64,000 bases of DNA from positions 1 through 64,000 of the forward strand of contig NZ_JAIJZW010000005.1 in assembly GCF_019753765.1 (NCBI RefSeq), read 5' to 3'. The DNA comes from Microbacterium marinilacus (GTDB lineage Bacteria; Actinomycetota; Actinomycetes; Actinomycetales; Microbacteriaceae). Positions 36,790 through 44,340 of this stretch are shown piece by piece. How positions within the stretch are numbered: position 1 is the first letter of the stretch; every line of letters starts with the position of its first letter. The notes beneath the pieces are model-generated. The model did not search any database, was not told the origin of the DNA, and was given only the letters and a program-made list of their open reading frames with translations. The translations under genes were made by a program, and so were the position numbers.

Positions 36790-37674
36790 GTGGTCGGTAG
36801 GTTCCTGCTCGTGGGGAACGGATCGAGACCACCCGCAGAGCTGAGGCGCTCTCGCGGCATCGTCGTGATCGACGGAGAGCGTTCGGATTGGCGCGACGAT
36901 CGCTTCTACGATGACGGGAGGTTGCTCGAGTGGTCTTCTCTCACGAAGACAGTGACTGCGCGCCTTCTCGTAGAACTGGAACGGGCCCGCATAGTCGATC
37001 CAGCCACACTGGTATCGGAACTTCTTCCGTACCTCGATCTGAGCGGCGCCACGCTGAGGGACTTGAGTTCGCATCGGGCCGGGCTTCCTGTGATGCATCC
37101 GGGCGCCGAGAACGGAGTTTTCGGTGACCCGTGTCGGGGAGCTGAAAATGTGGAGTTCCTCGCCGACCGCGCCGGGGCAGTGGCGTCTTCTCAGAGCCGG
37201 CTCGGAGAGTACCGCTACTCAAATTTGGGCTACGCGATTCTCGGCGCGGCCATGGAGGCCGCCACAGGGAAGCAGTGGTTCGATCTCGTCCGCGAGTGGG
37301 TGCTACCGACGGAGCAGTTCCCATCCGTCACGGTCGCGCCGGACGCTAATCGTCGTGCCTTGCCACGACTTCTCGGCTTCCGTAGGGAGCCGTGGTCGAT
37401 ATCGGACGGGGTCTATCGAGCGGCAGGAGGGCTTTGGTCATCATTCGAGGATCTCGCCGGTTACGCAGAAAGGTGCATGCGGCGGGGGCACCGTAGCGGA
37501 TGGTTCATGCTGCGTAACGCCGTCTACTACCACACAGGGCAAGCGCGAGATACCGGGGTATGCGTCATCATCGCTCCTGAGGCGGAGCGCTTCGGCGTCG
37601 CACACGCGATGCTTCGCGGACCGAACGCAACGAAGGCGCTGCTAGAAAACCTGATGTTCGACAACTACCGCTAA
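36790..37674 (+). CDS. Serine hydrolase, beta-lactamase/penicillin-binding-like family
   Basis: 294 residues from GTG 36790. The class C beta-lactamase/esterase triad is visible: S-x-x-K in WSSLTKTVTARL (near residue 50), Y-x-N in YRYSNLGYAIL (near 140) and a late YHTG replacing the KTG/HxG strand. There is no signal peptide, so it is likely cytoplasmic. Members act as esterases, peptidases or transpeptidases rather than antibiotic-degrading enzymes. It converges on the DCC gene with a 4-bp overlap and may be the left edge of the RiPP cluster, for instance a leader peptidase; this is speculative. Confidence 0.8.
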   Translation: MVGRFLLVGNGSRPPAELRRSRGIVVIDGERSDWRDDRFYDDGRLLEWSSLTKTVTARLLVELERARIVDPATLVSELLPYLDLSGATLRDLSSHRAGLPVMHPGAENGVFGDPCRGAENVEFLADRAGAVASSQSRLGEYRYSNLGYAILGAAMEAATGKQWFDLVREWVLPTEQFPSVTVAPDANRRALPRLLGFRREPWSISDGVYRAAGGLWSSFEDLAGYAERCMRRGHRSGWFMLRNAVYYHTGQARDTGVCVIIAPEAERFGVAHAMLRGPNATKALLENLMFDNYR

Positions 37675-38144
37675 TCGGCGCAGCGGGAAGCACCTCCGTT
37701 CGCGTTCGGTAGCGAGCATGTCGCTCCTTCCACCGCGAGTTCGCAGTCATCCGGATGCTGACTGCACCAAGGGGCGACGCCTCGCAGAAGATAGCGATGC
37801 TCCGAGACCCAGCGGTATGCGTACTCCTGCGCCCAATGCATCCCCGGCAGGCCGTGCAGCGCCGAGAAGACGCGCGTACCGAGTGCCGCATCGAGGGCGA
37901 GGTTGATGGCCCCCGCCCCCGCACTCCGTTGGCCGGCGATGAAAGCCCAGGCTGCGAGCCGACTCTCGTCTTCCGTGAGACCGAACCGGTCTCGGACGTG
38001 GCGGCGCTGGGAGGGGTGCAGATGCACGCGTGAGTGCCGGTCAAGGCGCTTGATCCAGTTGACGGAGCGGGTACAGAACCCGCACTGGCCATCGAAGATG
38101 AGGTCCACCCTGACGTCTTTCACACCTGCTCGTTTCATCCACAA
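37671..38144 (-). CDS. DCC-family thiol-disulfide oxidoreductase-like protein (DUF393)
   Basis: 157 residues. The family motif DGQCGFC near residue 18 provides the C-x-x-C pair in the D-x-x-C-x-x-C context that names DCC proteins. Additional cysteines (APWCSQHPDDC, ATCSL) lie near the C-terminus, which is unusual. DCC genes are often found next to HTTM-domain membrane proteins, and one lies in this cluster. It is divergent from the precursor gene, sharing a 158-bp regulatory gap. The biochemical role is not settled for the family; here the putative substrate peptide has no cysteine. Confidence 0.85.
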   Translation of the reverse strand: MWMKRAGVKDVRVDLIFDGQCGFCTRSVNWIKRLDRHSRVHLHPSQRRHVRDRFGLTEDESRLAAWAFIAGQRSAGAGAINLALDAALGTRVFSALHGLPGMHWAQEYAYRWVSEHRYLLRGVAPWCSQHPDDCELAVEGATCSLPNANGGASRCAD

Positions 38145-38187
38145 CGCTCTCGAACTTCCCTCGAAGTTACGCGAGGTGCCGGTTCAC

Positions 38188-38259
38188 TGGATCCATATTT
38201 CTGTGGATCCCAGGCCGCCGGGCGCTTCGTAGCCTGGCCCTGTCGGACGCTCGGTCCGA
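38188..38259. promoter_or_regulatory. Repeat and palindrome sites upstream of the precursor gene
   Basis: TGGATCCA at 38188-38195 and TGGATCC at 38204-38210 form a 16-bp-spaced direct repeat. Further on TCGGAC-gctcg-GTCCGA (38243-38259) is a perfect 6-bp-arm inverted repeat about 44 bp before the precursor start. All lie in the divergent promoter region between the DCC and precursor genes. The LuxR protein or the response regulator of the cluster could bind here. Confidence 0.5.
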
Positions 38260-38302
38260 TGAGTTGGCGGTCCATTCCCACACTTCGAGCAAGGAGAGAA
38301 CG

Positions 38303-38551
38303 ATGCAGAACCTGATTACCCAGTTTGCCGATGAGGCGAACCTCGTCGAACCCGGCCGCGTGTATGGCGCGAGTGAGCCGGTGCTCGCGACGATCATCAC
38401 CACCGTGACGACGGCCACCACCTCGGCCACCTCGATCACGTCGCTGTTCGGCTACCACGACGCCAAGCGCGTCGACGTGATGGCCGACATGGACGCCGAT
38501 GCGTCGGTCGACGAGATGCTGGCGGCTCGCGCGGACGTCATGAGCGCCTGA
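38303..38551 (+). CDS. Candidate RiPP precursor peptide, Thr/Ser-rich, cysteine-free
   Basis: 82 residues from ATG 38303, preceded by AAGGAGAG at a good distance. Residues 1-27 are leader-like. Residues 28-48 form a hydrophobic Thr/Ser block (VLATIITTVTTATTSATSIT: 9 Thr and 3 Ser within 18 positions), then LFGYHDAKR and an acidic C-terminus (VDVMADMDADASVDEML). There is no cysteine, which excludes lanthionine, AviCys or disulfide products. A dense Thr block with no Cys fits dehydrobutyrine-rich linaridins of the legonaridin type, but the acidic tail after the block would be an unusual follower. It ends just before a strong terminator, so it is made as a short, abundant monocistronic RNA. Confidence 0.7.
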   Translation: MQNLITQFADEANLVEPGRVYGASEPVLATIITTVTTATTSATSITSLFGYHDAKRVDVMADMDADASVDEMLAARADVMSA

Positions 38552-38572
38552 TCGACCGCTCGTCCACAAGGG

Positions 38573-38613
38573 GCCGGGCACCCCGGCACAGTACATGTGA
38601 GGGGGTGCCCGGC
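38573..38613. terminator. Bidirectional terminator hairpin between precursor and LuxR genes
   Basis: GCCGGGCACCCC (38573-38584) pairs perfectly with GGGGTGCCCGGC (38602-38613) and is followed by a short T-containing stretch. The precursor gene and the LuxR operon converge on it from opposite sides, so it should serve both. Confidence 0.8.
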
Positions 38614-38623
38614 TCTTGTATGG

Positions 38624-39223
38624 TCACGTGTGCGGGGAGAACGGCGCGATGATTCCGTGCTCAATGGCGAGCACGACCGCGTGGGTGCGATTGCGGGCCC
38701 CGAGCTTGTGCCGCAGGTTCAGGATGTGCGTATGTACCGTCGCTGGCGACAAGAAAAGAGAATCCGCGATCTGAGCGTCTGACAGGCCGGCAGCAAGGTG
38801 GGTGAGGACGTCAACCTCTCGCTCAGAGAGTACGTGCGTCGCCTGCCTGTCAGAGTCAGATTGGGCAAGCAGCGCGGCTATCACCCGCCGCGAAAGGTAG
38901 CGTCCCGGGGCGATCAGCGCGTAGATGGCGCTGATCAACTCGGCCGTGTCAATCGGGAGCGCAATGACGGCGCTCGCGCCCCGATCGAGCATGTTGGTGC
39001 ATACGCGCGGTTCCCGGGTGGCCACGATGACAGGTGTGCGTCGTTCGCTGTCGTCCGTGGAGTATCGGGCGAACTCCTCTTCGTTCATGAGCAAGACGTC
39101 GGCGTGCAGGCGTTCGCCCGAGTTGCGGAAGCTCAGGCGGACGCTGCCTCCAACGAGCTGTTGGAGAGGAGGGGCAAAGTTCTCGTCGCTGGGCCACGCG
39201 CCGACGATGGCAACGCGGTGCAT
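38624..39223 (-). CDS. LuxR/NarL-type response regulator-like protein
   Basis: 199 residues from ATG 39223, 7 bp after the methyltransferase stop. The C-terminal HTH is clear: LSEREVDVLTHLAAGLSDAQ, then IADSLFLSPATVHTHILNL. The N-terminal half has a receiver-like alpha/beta order (VAIVGAWPSDEN..., DVLLMNEEEFARY, TPVIVATREPR) but lacks an obvious phosphoacceptor Asp in the usual VLLD position, so it is probably an atypical receiver sensing something other than phosphorylation. It is last gene of the biosynthetic operon and likely the cluster's own regulator. Confidence 0.85.
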   Translation of the reverse strand: MHRVAIVGAWPSDENFAPPLQQLVGGSVRLSFRNSGERLHADVLLMNEEEFARYSTDDSERRTPVIVATREPRVCTNMLDRGASAVIALPIDTAELISAIYALIAPGRYLSRRVIAALLAQSDSDRQATHVLSEREVDVLTHLAAGLSDAQIADSLFLSPATVHTHILNLRHKLGARNRTHAVVLAIEHGIIAPFSPHT

Positions 39224-39230
39224 CGCCGAT

Positions 39231-39989
39231 TCACCGATCCGGTCCGCTGCGGGCCGCGTACACGGAGACGATGTTTCCCGCATCGGGAGTAATCGGGTGG
39301 CGTTCGAAATCGCTGTACCGCTCGGTGCGCTTCAGCCCCACGCTTTCGGCGAGCAGATCGAGCTCGCGCGTGGTGAGCCAGTAGCTGTGCTCCACGATGG
39401 TGTCGATGGTGCCTGGTCTGCAGATGGCGTGCACTTGGGTGACCTTCTGGGCGGCTCGGTCGACGATTACCGTGTCGGTCAGCAGAGTTGATGGCGCCAG
39501 AGGGAGAGTGACGGAGAAGGGCGATGGTCTGTCCAGGTACACGTGAGGGTCGTACGTTTCGACGATGAGATGGCCGCCCGATGCAAGTCGCTCGGATGCG
39601 CGCGCGAGGGTCTGCCGCTGTCCTTCGAGTGAGTCGACCATGAACAGCGTGTTGGTGGCGATGAGCACCAGGTCGAACTCTCCAGTTGCCACCGGCTGCT
39701 GGAAGTCGCCCTGCAATGCAGTGATTGTCAGGCCGCGGGCGCGCTCGTGCAGCATCGCAATCATGGTGCCGGATGCTTCAATGCCGGTGACCTGAAAGCC
39801 GGCCTTTGCGAGCGGGATCGCAAGGCGGCCACTGCCGATCCCGAACTCAAGGATGCTCGGCGTCTCGGGGCGCAGCGCTCTGCAGAACGCAGGCAGGTGG
39901 AGTACGTCGGGGCGGCCGGCATACATGAGGTCATACACGTCGGCGAGGTCGTCGCCGTACACGCCGTCGGCGGCCGTGGCATCTTTCAT
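39231..39989 (-). CDS. Class I SAM-dependent methyltransferase
   Basis: 252 residues. Motif I ILEFGIGSGRLAIPLA near residue 46, acidic post-I (VTGIEAS), motif II around FDLVLIATNTLF. It is a Methyltransf_25/UbiE-type fold with no DNA or RNA binding extension, so a small molecule or peptide is the probable acceptor. In a RiPP cluster it could carry out N-terminal or side-chain methylation, as CypM does in cypemycin biosynthesis. The start overlaps the previous gene's stop (ATGA at 39989-39986). Confidence 0.88.
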   Translation of the reverse strand: MKDATAADGVYGDDLADVYDLMYAGRPDVLHLPAFCRALRPETPSILEFGIGSGRLAIPLAKAGFQVTGIEASGTMIAMLHERARGLTITALQGDFQQPVATGEFDLVLIATNTLFMVDSLEGQRQTLARASERLASGGHLIVETYDPHVYLDRPSPFSVTLPLAPSTLLTDTVIVDRAAQKVTQVHAICRPGTIDTIVEHSYWLTTRELDLLAESVGLKRTERYSDFERHPITPDAGNIVSVYAARSGPDR

Positions 39990-40537
39990 CGCACGTTCTC
40001 CAGGCGGTGCAGCTCAGACATGAACATCGGATCGGGGATCAGGCTCGGCTCGTACTCGGCGGCGCGGATCACAAGGAATTGCGTCCGACGCGCCTGCGAG
40101 GGGTGATCGACATGATGCGTCACCACGTTGAGCAGGGCGAGGTAGGAGGTGCTGAGCCGAATGATTCGCATGTCGTCCGTGGAGTCGGTGACGCGGAGCA
40201 ACTCGCTGGTGGCATCGAACAGTCCCTTCTCCATGCGGCGGTGCGGTGCCCACACGAGGTGGATCAACCGTCGGTGCTGCCCGAAGTTCACTTCCTGCCA
40301 GGGCGTTGTCGTCCCGTCCGCGAGTTCGTCGCGGTACAGCAGGTGGTATTCGTGTTCAGCGGGGAACGGGGCGAAGAAACGCCAGTCGGGAACGATCAAT
40401 CCGGTGGGGTCGCAGGATCGGATGATCTTTCCTCCGCGCCCGAGCTGGGTGACGATCGTGGCAAGGCCCCACAGGGTGAGCGGGATAGCGACCAACGCGC
40501 TCCCCGTCTGACGGCGGAGCAAGGTCGGCAACGGCAT
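39986..40537 (-). CDS. SdpA-like membrane-anchored protein
   Basis: 183 residues. One N-terminal membrane helix (GSALVAIPLTLWGLATIV), then an extracytoplasmic-type domain with LIVPDWRFFAPFPAEHEYHL and RDELADGTTTPW. The W.FF.P.P...-type signature is shared by SdpA of the sporulation-delaying-protein toxin system and by small proteins that neighbour HTTM genes. An HTTM protein is encoded two genes upstream, mirroring the sdpA-sdpB pairing. The SdpA assignment rests on motif style and context, not on a search. Confidence 0.55.
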   Translation of the reverse strand: MPLPTLLRRQTGSALVAIPLTLWGLATIVTQLGRGGKIIRSCDPTGLIVPDWRFFAPFPAEHEYHLLYRDELADGTTTPWQEVNFGQHRRLIHLVWAPHRRMEKGLFDATSELLRVTDSTDDMRIIRLSTSYLALLNVVTHHVDHPSQARRTQFLVIRAAEYEPSLIPDPMFMSELHRLENVR

Positions 40538-40540
40538 GAG

Positions 40541-41428
40541 TTACCCCTTTCGGACGAGATTGATGATCTCTGAGGCGACGCGCGCTGCATGCTCCGGCCG
40601 CATCACGAGGCCTTGGTGCGTCGCGTCATCGATGACCACGTGACGAGCGCTGCGGCTGAGGGCGGCGAGTTCGCGTTGGAGCACCCCATGGGCAGGATCG
40701 CGGTGTACGACGTCTCCTGCGGTGATGACCGTGAGCGGCAGGTCTTCGAGGCTCACGACGTATGCAGCATCGGGAGCCCATAGCGCCTGCCAGGCCTCGA
40801 ACTCGCGGAGGGTCGCACGCGTCCCGGTGTGGCTTGTCGCTGCGCTGTGGGTGAGTCGTCCGAGGGGCGTGGGCAGATGGACGACATCTCCGTCGAACGG
40901 AACCGGTGGGCGTCGACGCCGAGCACGGTGGAGCTGCTGTCGCAGCCCGCGAAGACCTTCCCGTTGCCGAGAAGAGCGGACGTGCTGTTCGGGGTGGGAG
41001 GAGTCGACCAACAGCAGGGCGGCGACCCTCTCGGGGTGCGCCTGCCAGAACAAGAGGGAAAGAAGCCCCCCGACCGAGTGCCCGACGAGCACCACATTCT
41101 GCGGCGTGAGCTGCCGGACTAATGAGAAGAGGCGGTCAGCATGTTCGCGGGAGTGAGAGGGCTGAGGCGTCTCGGGGGACCAGCCGATGCCGGGCCGGTC
41201 GTACGCGACGGAGCGGATCCCCTCGGCGGCCAGTTCCCGTTGCACGTGGGCCCACTCCGTGCACGGGCAACCAAGTGCGGACTCAAAGACGACGGCGAAA
41301 TCCGCGTCAGCCGAGCCATCGAGCATTGCGTGCACCCGGTCGCCGTCGACCGTGAGGAACAACCCAGGTGCGGGCGGCAAGCCGCTCTCTGTCGGGCTGC
41401 GGTGCAGACCAGTGGACCAAGACGGCAT
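40541..41428 (-). CDS. Alpha/beta-hydrolase
   Basis: 295 residues. Nucleophile elbow GHSVGG (VVLVGHSVGGLLSLLF) near residue 117, oxyanion region FESALGCPCTEWAH and catalytic His in DDATHQGLV near the C-terminus, with the acid likely in VITAGDVVH. It lacks a signal peptide and is cytoplasmic. The fold covers esterases, peptidases and haloperoxidases. In the operon it lies between the SdpA-like and HTTM genes (3 and 6 bp gaps), so it probably acts on the same product, for example as a tailoring or leader-processing enzyme. Linaridin clusters also encode an alpha/beta-hydrolase-like protein (CypH type). Confidence 0.85.
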   Translation of the reverse strand: MPSWSTGLHRSPTESGLPPAPGLFLTVDGDRVHAMLDGSADADFAVVFESALGCPCTEWAHVQRELAAEGIRSVAYDRPGIGWSPETPQPSHSREHADRLFSLVRQLTPQNVVLVGHSVGGLLSLLFWQAHPERVAALLLVDSSHPEQHVRSSRQREGLRGLRQQLHRARRRRPPVPFDGDVVHLPTPLGRLTHSAATSHTGTRATLREFEAWQALWAPDAAYVVSLEDLPLTVITAGDVVHRDPAHGVLQRELAALSRSARHVVIDDATHQGLVMRPEHAARVASEIINLVRKG

Positions 41429-41434
41429 GGTGCC

Positions 41435-42316
41435 TTACCTCTTCTTCCGAATCAGCCGCTGGAGCGCATCGGCACGCTCGTCCACGACGGGGTAGGTGCC
41501 GAGGAAGGCCCAGAAGAAGCGATTGAGTCCCATGTATCGCGCGTTGCCGACATGGAAGATCGCAGCCAGCCCGAGCAGCGCGCGTCGGGGTACCGGAGGC
41601 AGGATCAGCACGACGGGGAAGGCTGTCTCAGCGATGATCACGGCCCAGGCGAGGCCCTTCGCCGCCCACGGCCGGTTGCGGATGAACTTATAGAGGCCTT
41701 CATCGCCATAGGTCTTGGTGCGGAAGATCCCGGTGACAGCCGATCCGTCGCGCCACGCGGGAGAACGCAGCTTTGCGACGCCTGCGGCAAAGTACGAAAG
41801 GGTGCTCTGAAACGCGAGAAACCCGGAGAACATGCCGCGTTGCGTCGGGCTGAGCGTCGGTAGCGACGCTGCGCTGGCGAGCGTGGTCGTGATGAACGAC
41901 ATCTGGTCCGAGCCATCGGAGCCGTAGGTCGAGCGGTAGCTCTTGGCGACCATCAGTCCACTGAGCCCGAACAGCGCGGCCTTGCGTGCTCTCGACGTCC
42001 CGGGCAGCAGCAGGACGGCGGTGGCAGCGAGGGTTCGAAGGCCGACGATCTTCTGGTAACGCGGGTGCTCGAAGTTCCGAAGTATCGGGGTGAGCTTCCT
42101 GTTGCTGAGGACACGGAGTCCTGTCCGACGGACGGGCCATGAGAACAGGCCACGGTCGTGCATATCGTCCGGACGCGACAGTTCTTCCAACGAGCCGACA
42201 AGCGCACCGAACGCCGTGATTCGCGCCGCCGTGATCATGCGCTGATCCGTGATAGCGGACCGGCTGACCCTGGGCGGGGTCGCTCGGTCGGGCGGTGTCC
42301 TCGGCCCGCGAGTCAT
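41435..42316 (-). CDS. HTTM-domain (SdpB/VKGC-like) membrane protein
   Basis: 293 residues from the ATG overlapping the permease stop (ATGA at 42316-42313). Several membrane helices are visible; the pattern YFAAGVAKLRSPAWRDGSAV near residue 170 and FHVGNARYMGLNRFFWAFL near the C-terminus is the HTTM (horizontally transferred transmembrane) signature, related to the membrane part of vitamin-K-dependent carboxylase and to SdpB. SdpB matures the SDP toxin together with SdpA. The basic N-terminal 50 residues are cytoplasmic. Probably the membrane-bound maturation enzyme of this cluster. Confidence 0.8.
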   Translation of the reverse strand: MTRGPRTPPDRATPPRVSRSAITDQRMITAARITAFGALVGSLEELSRPDDMHDRGLFSWPVRRTGLRVLSNRKLTPILRNFEHPRYQKIVGLRTLAATAVLLLPGTSRARKAALFGLSGLMVAKSYRSTYGSDGSDQMSFITTTLASAASLPTLSPTQRGMFSGFLAFQSTLSYFAAGVAKLRSPAWRDGSAVTGIFRTKTYGDEGLYKFIRNRPWAAKGLAWAVIIAETAFPVVLILPPVPRRALLGLAAIFHVGNARYMGLNRFFWAFLGTYPVVDERADALQRLIRKKR

Positions 42317-43020
42317 CGCCGTGGTTCCCAACGGAAGAGCTGGCTGGCTACCACGAACGCCACGAACACCCAGGCCAACGTGGGTAGGACCAGCGGCACG
42401 ATGTCCACCGGGTCAATGCCGTTCCATGCCTCGATGGCGAGTTCGGTGGCGGCGCCTCCCGGGATGAGTCGCTTGACGAAAGCGAGCTCCTCGCTGCCGG
42501 TGAATGCGATCCAGATGGCGGCGCCAAAGGCGCTGAAGAAGACCGGGAGCGTGGTCACCTGCGCGTGATCCGGGGAGTTGGTCAGCCCGGAGGTAGCGAG
42601 GGCGAACCCGAGGAACATCGCCTCGAGCAGCACGATGGCGAGAGCCACCACTGGTGCGTTCTGGGGCACGTCGCCGACGATCGCGAGGAAGACCAGGATG
42701 ATCGCGATCTGGACGATGTTGATCACGACCAGCGGCGCGATCAAGCCCGTGATGATCGCCGAGTCGCTCACGGCAGTGGACCGGAGTCGTTTGAGGAAGA
42801 GGTTCTGGCGGCGTGAGGCGAGGGTGGTGGTGATGGTGATGTAAGTGCCCATCGCGGCGACCGTCATGCTGATGAGCGCTGCCACGATGGCGGAGCCGCC
42901 GAAGTTGTCCTGCGTGGCGATCAGCACGCCGGCGAACAGCACCGGTACGAGGATTGAGGTCACGGCGACGAGGCGATTGCGGAAGAGCTGAGTGAGCTCG
43001 CTGAGAGCGATAGCGCGCAT
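42313..43020 (-). CDS. ABC-2 type transporter permease
   Basis: 235 residues with six predicted membrane segments, beginning MRAIALSELTQLFRNRLVAV and ending ...QLFRWEPRR. The loop LASRRQNLFLKRLRSTAVSD between segments 2 and 3 is characteristic of ABC-2 exporters of drugs and peptides. It lies 19 bp after the ATPase gene and overlaps the HTTM gene, so exporter and maturation genes share one transcript. Confidence 0.9.
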   Translation of the reverse strand: MRAIALSELTQLFRNRLVAVTSILVPVLFAGVLIATQDNFGGSAIVAALISMTVAAMGTYITITTTLASRRQNLFLKRLRSTAVSDSAIITGLIAPLVVINIVQIAIILVFLAIVGDVPQNAPVVALAIVLLEAMFLGFALATSGLTNSPDHAQVTTLPVFFSAFGAAIWIAFTGSEELAFVKRLIPGGAATELAIEAWNGIDPVDIVPLVLPTLAWVFVAFVVASQLFRWEPRR

Positions 43021-43039
43021 CGAGAATGTCCTTTCGTCG

Positions 43040-43930
43040 TCAGCGGCTGAGGGTTCGGAAGACGTCGTCCAGGCTGGTCGGGCCAGCGGACAGGTCGGTC
43101 AGTTCGACGTCCTGCTCTTCGGCCCACCGCAGCAGCGTCAGGAGATCCCGTTGCAGGCTCTGCGTCTCGATGAGTAAGACGCCGTGCTCGTCGACCCGGC
43201 CGTGCACCGAGGCAGGCAAGGGACGGTCGGGGCGGGTAAGACGAATCGTCGCGGGCAACGCCGCAGTGAGTTCGGTGACCGTGCCCTCCAACCGGATCAG
43301 TCCCTGGTGCATGAGAGCGATTCGATCGGCACGCTGCTGCGCTTCTTCGAGGTAGTGGGTGGTGAGCACGATCGTGGTGCCACCGTTACGGAGTTCGTCG
43401 ACCGCCGCCCACAACGCGTCTCGCGCCTGGATATCAAGACCGGTGGTGGGCTCGTCGAGGAACACCAGATCGGGGCTACCGAAGATGGCCGTTGCGAAGT
43501 CGAGCCGTCGCTTCTCCCCACCGGAGAGCTGAGCAACCTTGGTGGACCGCTTGTCAGTGAGATTCGCGACGGCGAGCACGCGATCGACATCGTCCCTGCG
43601 ACCGCTGAGCTTTCCGATGAGGGTGACCGTCTCTCGCACGGTCAGATCCGGGGCGAAGCCGCTTTCCTGGAGCATGATGCCCGTGCGGGGACGCACGGTC
43701 TTGCGGTCCAGCGGGTTGTGTCCGAACACGCGCGCCCGCCCGCCGGTGGCGCTCCGATGACCCTCGACCGTTTCCAACGTGGAGGTCTTCCCTGCCCCGT
43801 TTGTCCCCAGCAGAGCGTAGAGCTCTCCACGGTTGACGGCGAACGACACGCCCCTGACGGCCTGATAGTCGCCGTAGTCGACGGTCAGGTCCGTCACCTC
43901 GATGATCGGTTCTTCTGCCATGCCACTCAT
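43040..43930 (-). CDS. ABC transporter ATP-binding protein of the RiPP cluster
   Basis: 296 residues from ATG 43930 (43921 and 43972 are alternatives). Walker A LGTNGAGKTS near residue 42, signature LSGGEKRRLD, Walker B LVFLDEPTTGLD, and a switch His in LTTHYLEEA. A C-terminal domain of about 80 residues matches DrrA/CcmA-type exporters. It is first gene of the seven-gene minus-strand operon, whose promoter shares a gap with the two-component genes. Likely exports the product or protects the producer. Confidence 0.92.
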   Translation of the reverse strand: MSGMAEEPIIEVTDLTVDYGDYQAVRGVSFAVNRGELYALLGTNGAGKTSTLETVEGHRSATGGRARVFGHNPLDRKTVRPRTGIMLQESGFAPDLTVRETVTLIGKLSGRRDDVDRVLAVANLTDKRSTKVAQLSGGEKRRLDFATAIFGSPDLVFLDEPTTGLDIQARDALWAAVDELRNGGTTIVLTTHYLEEAQQRADRIALMHQGLIRLEGTVTELTAALPATIRLTRPDRPLPASVHGRVDEHGVLLIETQSLQRDLLTLLRWAEEQDVELTDLSAGPTSLDDVFRTLSR

Positions 43931-43965
43931 CCCATCTAGAACAGCGCGACAGTGGCAGTGCCGCC

Positions 43966-44018
43966 GCGTCACCCCTTTGGAGTGACGCGAGCAGCCCGAT
44001 CCTGTGACGCTACGTCAC
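43966..44018. promoter_or_regulatory. GTGAC-type palindromes in the divergent promoter
   Basis: GCGTCAC (43966-43972) and GTGACGC (43982-43988) form one inverted repeat, and GTGACG-cta-CGTCAC (44004-44018) a second, perfect one. Both lie between the ABC/biosynthetic operon and the two-component operon. Repeated GTGAC half-sites suggest a dimeric regulator, most simply the response regulator encoded alongside. Confidence 0.6.
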
Positions 44019-44091
44019 TGTCGAGGCACGGGTGGGCGAGAGAACATGAACGTACGCATGTCTGAGGACGAATGAGAGGAACTCCGGAGCG

Positions 44092-44340
44092 ATGAGAGCT
44101 GTCCAGTACCTGTTCATCGCGGTGATCATCGCCGCGGGCATCCTCGGTGTGATCTGTGCGCTGGAGTACATGCCCATTGACCAGACCATCCTCCCGGCAT
44201 GGGTGACCGGGTGGCTGCCGCCGCTGGGAAGTGCCGCGGCAGGGTGGCTGATCTTCGCGGTCGTCGCCACCTTGGTCGTCGCACCGCTCGCTGTCGCCGC
44301 GATCCACCGTGCCATCGAGCGGCGCAGCCCCACGGCATGA
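44092..44340 (+). CDS. Small membrane protein of the two-component operon
   Basis: 82 residues with two membrane helices (VQYLFIAVIIAAGILGVICAL; AAGWLIFAVVATLVVAPLAV), preceded by GAGAGGAACTCCGGAG. The stop overlaps the kinase start (ATGA at 44337-44340). It may be an accessory sensor or immunity protein; no family recognised. Confidence 0.75.
   Translation: MRAVQYLFIAVIIAAGILGVICALEYMPIDQTILPAWVTGWLPPLGSAAAGWLIFAVVATLVVAPLAVAAIHRAIERRSPTA

Noticed and set aside
36790..37674. Antibiotic-resistance beta-lactamase
   Set aside because: The S-x-x-K and Y-x-N motifs are present, but there is no signal peptide and the third motif is HTG rather than KTG, so a general serine hydrolase is the safer call.
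38303..38551. Lanthipeptide precursor
   Set aside because: The peptide has no cysteine for thioether rings and no LanB/LanC/LanM/kinase-cyclase gene is near.
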